Shown here: in pieces, positions 22,673-32,700 of the stretch
How positions within the stretch are numbered: position 1 is the stretch's first letter
Layout of the letters: each line of letters starts with the position of its first letter
Origin: Symbiodinium natans
Lineage: Eukaryota > Sar > Dinophyceae > Suessiales > Symbiodiniaceae
Direction: 5' to 3'
Length of the DNA: 64,000 nt
Assembly: GCA_905221605.1 (NCBI GenBank)
Contig: CAJNDS010002723.1
Coordinates: 388,001-452,000 of the forward strand
Program-made: the position numbers and the translations under genes
The notes under the pieces: model-generated
The model's input: only the letters and a program-made list of their open reading frames with translations
The model's database searches: none
What the model was told of the DNA's origin: nothing

Positions 22673-22860
22673 TTTGGTGTCCGGTCGAGTCATCGTGCAG
22701 GAGTGGTGGCCTCGTGGACGTGGACGTGGAGGCTTGTGCTGATGATGCTCACTCTAAAACCAACTCTGCAGACAATCCATAAGTAGATGATGCTGCTGCA
22801 GATGCGAGAAAACTGGGAGGACCCAGGCTGACATAACTCCTCAACGCTTCTCAGGTTGGA

Positions 22861-23163
22861 ATGGCGGGAAAGGTGGAGGACGATGGGCCGGAGGTTGTGG
22901 AGGAGGTGAGCCATCCCCGACCCCCGATATATCCCCCCAACTTCCTGATCTGATCTCGCTGCTGACAGGCAGAGGTCGCATGTGGCAGGGCAAGACGCTC
23001 GTCTCGAAGGCGGGGGGATGGTTTGTTCGATTTTCGATGGGCACGCAGCAGCTTGCAATACTTGGGGAAAGGTCCGGAAGGACGTGAAGCTGCCTGAGGG
23101 CCAAGGCGACTTGGGATTCCAATGGAGGCCCGGAGTCCTGGAACGTCGCATCGGGGCATGAGT
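22861..23163 (+). CDS. Possible PP2C-type phosphatase start, two exons
   Basis: ATG at 22,861 opens MAGKVEDDGPEVVEE and stops cleanly at a GTGAGC donor near 22,905. A second block at about 22,975-23,161, after a CTGACAG acceptor, reads ARLEGGGMVCSIFDGHAAAC then NTWGKVRKDVKLPEGQGDLG. The IFDGH core resembles the V(F/Y)DGHGG motif of PP2C Ser/Thr phosphatases, whose Asp binds the catalytic metals, but the following GG is AA and no second PP2C motif was found. Treat the family as tentative; the exons themselves look real. Confidence 0.3.
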
Positions 23164-23398
23164 AGGATGCAGTGGTGTGGAGCAATTTTGCCAAAAGATC
23201 CAAAAGGCACGTTGGAGATGGCAATGCACCGCGCCTTACATCTGTGGCCCGGTCCTCCATCGTCGGTTCAGTTGCCAAGGAGCGGGGTAAAATGAGGTCA
23301 CATGGCTTCATCACTGCAATCTGAAGAACGGTGCCAGTACGCCAGGCTGGCGACTGCTTGCTGCGAGTCAATGGCCGCGCTCCAAGATGAGATCCCTC

Positions 23399-23512
23399 CT
23401 GCATCCTCCATCATCCTACTATCATCCTGCTATCATCCTACTATCATCCTACTATCATCCTCCATCATCCTACTATCATCCGACTATCATCCTACTATCA
23501 TCCTCCTACCAT
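23399..23512. repeat. (ATCATCCTACT)n minisatellite
   Basis: An 11-bp unit with variants (ATCATCCTGCT, ATCATCCTCC) repeated about ten times. Confidence 0.85.
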
Positions 23513-23532
23513 GAGCAATAAGAATGAGGCCT

Positions 23533-23612
23533 GGACATGGCCATGATGACAGAGAGGCAGATAACGGATCTCCTGAAGCAGCGGCCTTTGGAGCTGCGCT
23601 TTGGAGATGAAT
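23533..23612 (+). CDS. Candidate C-terminal exon, unknown
   Basis: The frame reads MAMMTERQITDLLKQRPLEL then RFGDE and a TAG at 23,610-23,612. It is coding-like and too short for certainty. The next block (23,665-23,730) is also coding-like in another frame. No family. Confidence 0.3.
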
Positions 23613-24477
23613 AGGCCTTCCGCCTGGACCCACCTGGATGTGTAAGCCGCGCGTCCCTGGTGAGAAAAAGAGCTTGCAGAAAGCATCCCATGAGGTGCAC
23701 CTGAGAAGCAGAAAGATTGCTAGCCTAGCCGTAGAAGGGGTTTTTGATGCAGCTGCCGTTGGACGTCCACCGCCAAGAGGTTGTTGGGCTGCCTTGCCTC
23801 TTCACAACACTGCCCTCGTTCACTCCCTCGGAGGAGATTCTGCGGACAACGCTGTTGGAAGTCCTGGGCGAGGCTGGTGCTTGAAGGCTACCGAACTCAA
23901 TCGTGCAGTGACTGGCAATGGTATGGATTGGTGTGGAGAGGTGCAGGTGAAGGATGTTGAGCTTGAGTGCACCGCGCTGCGCCCAATCAGCATCTTCGAC
24001 TTTGCGCCATCTGTACTGGAAGGCAGGGATCCGATTAGGTGCAGCTCGACAGCTCGAAGCGCAGCCTCTGAGCTTTGCATCGCAGATCGAGACTCCGTGG
24101 CCTTTGCTTTCAAGGCGCGCGTGCGGGGTCCCTGCACTCGACGAAGCAGACAAGATCTGATCGCAGGTGTCCGCTTGCGATCCCAACGACCTTGAGCCCC
24201 TGCGCGAGACGCTGCTCCTCGAGGCCCAGCGCTGCCAGCGCCGCACAAGCTTGCAAGCCCATCCGTAGATCAATGTCTGGGTTGCAAGAGGCAGAGTCCG
24301 GCGGAGCACGCCACCTGTTGCCACTCCTTGTGCAGAAGGCTTCCTTTCTTTTGTCCGTGGGAAAGTAGAGAGGAGTAAGTGAGGAGTACGTTCGAGTATC
24401 TTCGTCTCTGTTCGTCCACGCCATCTTTTGCCTTACCAGTACTTCTCTGAGGCCCTCAGCATCCTCTCATGTTGCCA

Positions 24478-24943
24478 TGTCTGCACGTTCCGATGTCGAG
24501 GTAGCAGAATCGACAAAACAAGAGACTGCCAACTCGGCCTCTCGAAACTCGGAGTCTCCGTGCCTCCTTGGAAGTGGGGCAGGTGACCATAAGTGACCAA
24601 ACTGCTTGGCAATGCCCCACATGGAGAACATGACGGACAACTGCAGAGCCAATATGGAAACAGTGCGACAAGGAGCTTCATAAAACGTGGAGGCACTGGG
24701 AGCTTCTCAACCAGGTGACAGCACGCATCTGCAGCAACACAGCTGTTCGATGTGTCTCATGTCCCCCTAAAAGGAGGACATGTGCAACCCGAAGCCCTGA
24801 AAACGGATCCATCTCTTCGGAGACGGCTCCTCGAGCTACAAGACCAAAACAACGCTCTTGGTGCGAAAAGTTTCCTACATGTGGTTTTGAGCAAAGTCGT
24901 GCCTCGCAGCTCTGCGATGACGACCTTCCAATCCCGCACCTGA
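24478..24943 (+). CDS. Candidate exons of an unknown protein
   Basis: Two blocks: 24,478-24,590 is Ser/Glu/Asn-rich (RSDVEVAESTKQETANSASR), and 24,752-24,943 reads EALKTDPSLRRRLLELQDQN then NALGAKSFLHVVLSKVV, a charged possible coiled coil. They are in different frames and presumably separated by an intron. No domain recognised. Confidence 0.35.
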
Positions 24944-25029
24944 AGGCCCGCATGTGTCCCGCAAGATCTTGCAAGTGTGTGCAAGTGTCACCTCGTCAGT
25001 CTTTATCAGCGATCTGACGATTCAGTAAG

Positions 25030-26640
25030 ACAGGTGCGCATGGAGGTTGGAGAAGATCCGTGATGTCGCGCCTGACTTTGAGTCAGCAGTGCAGCCAGCG
25101 GCACTGTACAGCGGGGGCATCAGGCAGAGCGGCAAAAAATCGGCAGCGTTGTGAAAGTGTTGTGAACAAAAACTCAACTCAACAGGTCAGACTACACATC
25201 GCAGCTCTCCGTCTATTGCTGTTGCAGTAACTTGCATGCAAATCACGCTTGTTCGGCTATATGGCACGCGCGGCTTCGATGTGCCTCTGCAAAACCGAGC
25301 CAATGGCTTAACTAAGCTCCAGGATTGGCAGCCACCAAGGCGGCCTTTAACCACCGAACATGTGCTTGTTGTTGGAAGTGCGACCCCTGTCGGGGCAAAG
25401 GCTGAGAGATCTTCGAATTGGGCAACCTAGAAAGTCAGTTCTAACAGCACCTTAGCGCAGAACAACCCCCCCATCTTAACTTTCTTAACCGACAGGCAGA
25501 ATTCAGGATGCGCTGATCGGACACGCAAAGCCCTTGCAATGGTGTTTTGCAGATCTCACCTCAGCGTTCAGATAGTGGCAGTTGCTTGGCCCTGAAGTGA
25601 ATGGGTGGCTTTCAGGTTCATTGCTTTGCACATGCAACGCTCTCCATGTGAACCAACGAAGCGCATAAAGGTAGTGGCAACCAACTTTAGGCAGCAAGTG
25701 GCTCCTTGGAATGTGTGTACCTCCACCGCACCAAATCTAGCTGGATCTAGCTACTAGCTAGAGCAACAAGCCAACATTGGCAACTTGGGCAAACTCGATG
25801 TGTAATCTGCGATGCATGTTGGAATGCCCGTGCCTTATCATCTAAGGCTGCCGCTCAACGCCTGTCTGTGCCCAGGCCGACTGTTCAAGCTGCTTGCGCG
25901 GACATGGCAATGTCTGCCGTGCACTCTTGCTTGCAGGCTCCTTGGCGAGAGTTGTCGTGGAGGTCGCCTGATTGCAAGGAACATGCGGTATCGATCCTGG
26001 TCGCAGCATGGTGTCACGTCAGTCCCTCAGATGCTGTCCTGACGACTGAACTCAGGCTTCTTCCCCACGCGCTGGCCGAACAGCCATTGCTGTGGGGTCC
26101 TTGACTGCGAAGATCCGACAGAGGAGAATGCCGACTCCGCTTCAGGCACCGGCATGGCGTCCGCAACATTCTCTTCCTCATCTTCCAGGACCGTGTCGCT
26201 GTAAGATCTTGCTGCATCTTGCTGCATCTGATTCTTTTAGGGCCTGGCCTTCGCAAGGCGAAGAGAAGACTCAGGACTGCAACTTGTCGTGTGTCTTTCA
26301 AAAATCTCCGCGGGTTTCACACTTGTACCACACTTGTACCAGCCACTGCCAGCAGCCTGAAGGACACAGAGGTCACAGAGGTGAAGCTGCCTGCCGGAGC
26401 TTTGCCAGTGGGCAATGGCCTCGGCAGTTGCGAATCGACACTGGCCTATGCTACATCTCACGCAGTCACGCAAGGCGACGTGACAAAAGAGGGGGGCATG
26501 GAGGAGAGAAAATGGTTTGACATCCCATCTCAGCACCAAAGCTCCGAGACATTTGCGCCAGACGACTCTGCTCGAAGGAGCTTCTCAGAACAGCTCGTGG
26601 TGGAGGAGGCAACGGACAGAATTTGCAGAGGTTGCTGGTA
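25030..26640 (+). CDS. Unresolved coding-like blocks upstream of the GTPase
   Basis: Blocks at 25,035-25,135 (LEKIRDVAPDFESAVQPAAL), 25,236-25,430 (ITLVRLYGTRGFDVPLQNRA), 25,868-26,104 (PSDAVLTTELRLLPHALAEQ) and 26,340-26,640 (Glu/Ser-rich, ending EATDRICRGCW) look translated. They may include upstream exons of the circularly permuted GTPase or a separate gene. No domain is recognisable in any of them. Confidence 0.25.
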
Positions 26641-26708
26641 ACTGTGGTAACTGGATGTAACTGTCACGTTTGGCAACCACTGATCAGGAGGCTTGCGTGT
26701 TCACAAGA

Positions 26709-29700
26709 GATGCCACGGCTGTGGTGCTTGGCTACATTCGGACGCCGCCGCCTTAGCCTTCGCAAATTTTAGCTCAATGGAGGCTGCTCCGGCTGGTTTC
26801 CCTGAGGACCCCGAAGAACACGGCTACGTGGTCTCCTGAGCATTCTGCCTATCTGTTTGTCGGGAGATCCATGACGAGCATCTTGCAGGTGCCCGAAGAA
26901 GCTCGAGAGAAGTTCTCTCTCACAGGTTCGCTGCTCATGGCACCTCAGCGCTTCAACGACGTATTGGGGAGGGCCATGGCAGGTTTATAAATAAATATGT
27001 GTATATATATATATATGTGTATATAGCACAGTTTCAGAGATTGTTGAAGCGGTGCCCGAGGCCGGAGGAAGGTCCGACCGACCCCGAAAGGTGTTCCTGT
27101 AGATGTGCTTCCACGGGGTGTTGAGGCTGGGTGCTGCTACTTTGTACAGCCGCGTTGTACTTCATGTTGAAGCTAGGTGATGCGAGACTCGTCTCTGAAG
27201 TACAAGGACTGAATGAACGGGCCACTGGTGATTTCGGTTCTTTCTCGTTCACCCGAGCCAACGAGAAGGATCCTGTCATGGCAGGACAGGACTCGCATAC
27301 TGGTTTGCCAGCGGTGCTACCGGTTGCAGCACTATCACAGGTGCATTCTGGAAGCGGTGAGGCATATTTTCGAGTTGTCAGAGACCCATCCAGGCTGGAC
27401 GTGCCTGTCAAGGGTGGCTTCTACCGTATGGAGGGTGGGCGAGATTGGGAGCATGAGGCCAGGAACTTATTGTTTGCAGCACGTTCATCCCAATGAACCA
27501 GCTGGGGAGCGGCAGCAGAAGTGTAAAGCTAGATACTGGCGCGACCATGATGTGGGACCAATCGGGCTTCACACAAGAAGCCTTGTGACAGGCAGAGATT
27601 GTGGAGAAGATCGTCCGTCGGATTCGCATGAAGCTCAGTGCTGGTGTTATCTTTCTATTCTGTATCCTGACAAGTACTCAGGCGGCTCTGCTTTTCCTTT
27701 GAACCTTTGTTGTACTTGCAGCGAAAGCGAAAGGCACTAATCGGACTCGTTCTTAAGACGAACGGCCCGTTCCCTCATCTTGCAGACCCTCCGAATAGTT
27801 GTGAGTATCATCGGCCTGTTCTGAGAGCGCAATCTCAAATCATTCTATGTACTTAAAAGCCTAGACTCGCCACAACAATGTAAGCATTGCACCGGTCCTG
27901 TATAACGCTGCCGCCGCAGCTGATGTCCGGTTCCAGTTATTCTCACCAACTGCATGCAGCGTGACAGATGATCAAAGTCCCGTTGCTATGACTCCGTTCT
28001 TTGCCTTAGAGTCGGCAGAGCAGCGTTAGAGCGGGACTTAGCAGCTTAACAATTGCTAGCAATTGAATCATTTGGAGCTGCGCTTTGCATCTTACGACAA
28101 TAGCTTACTCTAGCCTCCAGGCTCTCTTGAAGTGATGCTTGCGTGGATGTCACATGGCTGTCCGGGTGAATGCTGTCACGCCAGTGGTCATGCAAGATAT
28201 GCCTGCTGGTCTTGCTTTCGACGTTGGCTTTGACTGTCCCTCTAGTCTTCTCGCAAATCTTGGACATGGGTTCAGTTTCTCAAACAGGCGACTGGCGATG
28301 GGTGCGATCCCAGAATGCGCAGCTTCGAAAAGCCGCCAGATTGTCCAGAGAGGCATGGCCCCTTCCTGCAAATTGGCAGCCCAAGCCCTATGAGTTTGTG
28401 CCCGTCATGAAGGTTCTGGATCCGCAAGTAAACCAGTCCTTTGCTCCTGTGGCCGACATACGCGTGAACCGATCAAACCAATCGAAGAACATCTGGTTGC
28501 ATTGTGCGGCACAGTGGGACGAATGTTCCTGCTACGGCAAGGTTCGATGGGGCAACGCAGGTTTCTGGCAGATCATTCCTCTTCAGAGTGCTACGAAATC
28601 CAATCGAGTGAAGTGTCAGGTGGGGAAGGAGCCGGGCTTCCCGGCATTGAACGATGTACGACCCGGCGATGATCAGAAGCATTGCGAGTGTCAGGTGAAT
28701 ACCGCAAGCCAGGTCTTCGCATACATCAACGTCCTCTCCCTTAGCAAGGCCGATCGGAAGTACATCACCGCAGAGCCGGTGGCCTCTTGTGCCACGTTCC
28801 AGCAAGACGCTTCGCCAGCAGGGCAGCTTCTGTGGGAAGGCATCGAGGGAGTCTGCGAGCAAGGGTCACAAGGGTCAAAGCAGTCCGAGCCTGGGAGCCA
28901 TGCGTTGCCGAGTAAGGAGATGACCCAGGCCATGCGTGTGTTTGCCAGCGCGGCATTCACCAAGAACTACCAGCGCTTGTATCAGAAGGGCTGGTTGCAG
29001 CGAGGCTTCGTGAGTTACTTCAAAGGTCCGCCGCACAGTGAGCAGGCGCAGTTGATGGAGTTGCTAATCGACTCCGTCCATCAGTTTTCTGTCTACCCCA
29101 TTGTGGTTCTGCACATGGGTCTTGCCCTCCCCATGCACTGGACACCCAGCGTGTTTCCGCGCCTGGCCGTTCTCAGCGTGAAGGAGCTGCCATCATCTGT
29201 CAAGCAGAGCGCCACCGTCCTGCAGGCAGCCCTCCTCGCCCGCGTAGAGACCGGAATCTTCCTGAGCCATGACTCCTTGGTGTTGCCAGGGATCGACCAG
29301 CTCTTCAGAACTCTCGATGCAGAGGTTACCCCAGAACACCCTTGGCCTATCCTGCCGGCACACTTCTTGGACAAAACGGCAGACAAGAGTGAGTCCTTGT
29401 GGTCTCACTTCTGCGTGGAGCAGTCTTGCCCTCGGCAAACGATGCGCTGGAGCCAGCTCGGTCTCAGTTGGAGTCGCTTCTCTTTACCCTTCATTGGAAG
29501 CACTCTGCGAGCCCTCTTTCGTGACGAGACCCTTCCTGGCCAAGCCCCATACCAGCCACTGCGTCTCCGCAAGGTGGCCGGAGCGGAGGAGTCTTGCCGG
29601 CAACAACGGTCCGTTGCCGTTTAGTCTCATGTAGGCTCTAAGGACTCTAGCTCTATTGTTTCTAGTCTCAAGGGGCCCTTTTGATGCAAGCGTTTCAATT

Positions 29701-32700
29701 GTGGGGTCAGGGAGGCTCAGGCGGGGAAACACCGGAATGTTGAGAAGCTGGCCCGGGAGGCACAAGCAGGGAGCTGTGAATGATGCTTGAGAAAGCAGGC
29801 CAGGGACAGGTGTGCCCCAGAAATATTGCCGTAGTTGACTAGCAGGCCAGGTCGCCAAAAAACACATCAGCAGGATGAAAAGTATGAAAGTTTTGTCACA
29901 CTACTGTAGCATGTTTTTCGTTGGCGGAGGACTCGGAGTGCAGGCAAGTGCATTGTACGTGGCCTGGCCAGCGCGGGATTTTTCACCAATTTTTTCAACG
30001 TAGATTTATTACTTTCTTGTTGAGAAGAAGGAATTTAGAGACCGCCATGCTTCAAATCCACACTTCTTGGAAGAGTCTATGTGGAAGGGGGTCTCACAGA
30101 CCTGCCCGATGCGACAAGATGTCGTCCTGGCGCGGGAAGCACGTCAGGGAGGTCCAGGCACCTTACCAGAATGTTGCCATATTAAGCAGGCCCAGAAAAG
30201 GCTCGGGTGGGCAATTGTGCCGCAGTGTTGCCCTCATGAGCTGGCCAAGGGGGCCCAGGCAGTTTAAGCTGTTTGCACGCTCTCGGGCAGCACTGAATGT
30301 CTGACAACATCATTCAATGTCATTAAAGCTTGCAGAAAAAACAGGCCTGCATGCCATGACGGGATGCGATGTGCTCAGGACAACAGTGCATTATTCAGCA
30401 CCAAGACATTCAGGACCAGACGCGGACACAAGGCTACAAAAAACAGGCTTTTGATAGGCGAGGCGCCTCCGCAAACAGGTTTGGGAGACTGAAGGCAAGG
30501 TCCAGTGGCTTTCTTACGCGATACTGCAGCTTAAACGCCTTGGGTTTTAGGGACGAGGTGGAATTTTTCAACATGACAATTCTAGAGGTTGGGGGTGGAA
30601 TGGGGCGGGGGAAACGTCCTTCTGGCCAGGGCCCCCATGCCCACGTGATAATAGGTCCAGGTGACCAACCCATGTCTGCAGGTTTCCGGCCTCTATGGTT
30701 TTCGGTTGAGAGGAAGTCTTTGCGGTTACGGACTCTGACTCTGGGTTTCAGGGCTGTGGCCCTCAAGGTTGCGGGGTCGGCATGGGTCGGGGACAATTCA
30801 GCACACTTCAGCCTTTCCCTGCCTGCAACTTGTCTTCCAAATGCGCTCCCGATTGGGTTTCGCGCGCATGAACCTGAACATCTGCTTTGCGTGAAACCTC
30901 GAAAAGGTCAGGCTCACACACGTGCATGCTACATAATTTTATAAGTTTTTGCCCGCAATCGACCTTTTAAGGCCCCTAAAAAGGCGATCGAAACTCATGT
31001 ATACAAGTGCCTCCCAGGCATTGCTGAACGTAGCGCTGTGGGAGGCAGGAGCGCGCAAACAGAGACTTGGGGCAAGGTTCCAGATCGAGATCTTTCACTT
31101 TCATCTATATTTGGAGCTCATGTTTAGATGACGTTTCTTATGTTTTTTGGATGTAGAAATTGGAGAGCTGAGGTGGTGCAAAATAGACTTGCCGGACATC
31201 TCCGAGGTCGAAGAATGGCTGCAGCTTCCACCCAACAGGACTCGTTGCGACGCCCCTGTGTGTGCCCCGCTTATGGGCGACAGCCGTTTCTACCCTGATG
31301 GTATTCCCAAGGTGTTTACTTACCTGCGATTCACTGCGGACCTTTCGCGCGCGCGAAGTCTGAAAGCGAGAGTTGCCCAGAAGAAGGCAGCGCACAAGCT
31401 CCCGAATCCAATTCTGGCATCCAAGGCTTACAAGAATTCAGCTGAGCTCAAAGCGGATTGGCCGCACCTGCAGTGTCTCACAGGCCTATGATACTGCGAG
31501 AGCTCACGATGCTGCAAGTTCCCCGCTGCGAGCCTGGGCGAGCAGTGCGACTCGGAATGACTCGAAGGTGCAGCAGAAGTTACGCCAATCACGCGCAACA
31601 TTCCAACGTCGGAGCCGGTCTCTTGCGAAGTCTGATTCCACCGTCGATGACGGTCTCCATCGATGCGCTCCCGAGCCCAGTGGTGCAACCAAGAACTGTT
31701 TCAGTCGCCGCTGGCATCTGGCACTAGGCACCTTGACTTGCGGAACGGATGCAAGGCGCAAGCTTCTCACAACTGTGGATGTGCAGACCCTTGTGTTTTT
31801 TCGTGGTGGGAGGAGCATGTGTAAAAAGGGCGCATGTTGCCGAAAGTTGCCTTGCTTCTGCGCATTTCTTGCTGTTGGCACCCACACTTCGCAAGGCAAA
31901 AACTCCATAGCCAGTGGCCTACTCGACCAGCTCTTTGCGCATGATCGGCTCTGCTACGATTGGTTGGTTGCTGGTGGTATTTGCCGCAGAAGGTGGAATG
32001 GAAATTGCCGCAGTAATCACAATGGCAAGAATCATAGTGTTAGCAGTCATTCGTACTCATGAATCACAATGCTAACCGTAAGCAATATTGAAAACATAAC
32101 GTTAACAGTAAATATGAATCATGAATGATGATCTTCTGCTGAGGTTCTGATGGTGGTTGACCTGCTGGATTTCGAAAGCTCTGTGGCCGGCTGCCTGGGT
32201 TTCAATTGTGAGACAGGACTTTGTGCAAGGGGGGGTGCCCAGCGAGTCGACATGACTAGATGCTGCGACCCCTTTCCCAAAAGAGAGTGTATGGTAACTT
32301 CGTAGCCGCTTTCGGCCCCAAACATGCCTTTTTGGGTTTCCCAAAGTGCAGACGTGAGGTGCCTGAGCTCTTCGACGCTTGCCGCAATCGCCGGCCAGCA
32401 GCTCAGAGATGGGATTCGGGAGGGTTTCGGGTTTCAAGTTAAAGGGTTGGGGGCTCAACTGTTGCAAGTGACTTCGGCAAGGTTTGAGGTCATTGTCGTC
32501 GTGAATAAAGTCGACTGCCTGTTGGACAAGATGCGGGACAAGGAGAAGGTAGGTTCGTGGATTCTGCTGGCCAGAGCAAAAACTCGTCTCAAAACGACAT
32601 GCCGAGCCTCACTTGAAAACCAGGGCCTGGCGCGACTCAAAGTCTGGGTGCGGCGAATGTCGCGACAGATCCGGAACGTTCACACGAACGACGTGGTGTG

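Noticed and set aside
22690..23404. Minus-strand ORFs of 179 and 187 codons
   Set aside because: No domain. The opposite strand has a start codon, GTGAGC donor and a PP2C-like block, and all named genes are plus strand.
26741..26785. CCTTAGCC..ATTTTAGCTCAATGG looked like a degenerate spliced-leader relict
   Set aside because: It is interrupted by a 7-base insertion and lies inside the GTPase zinc-finger exon in an open coding frame.
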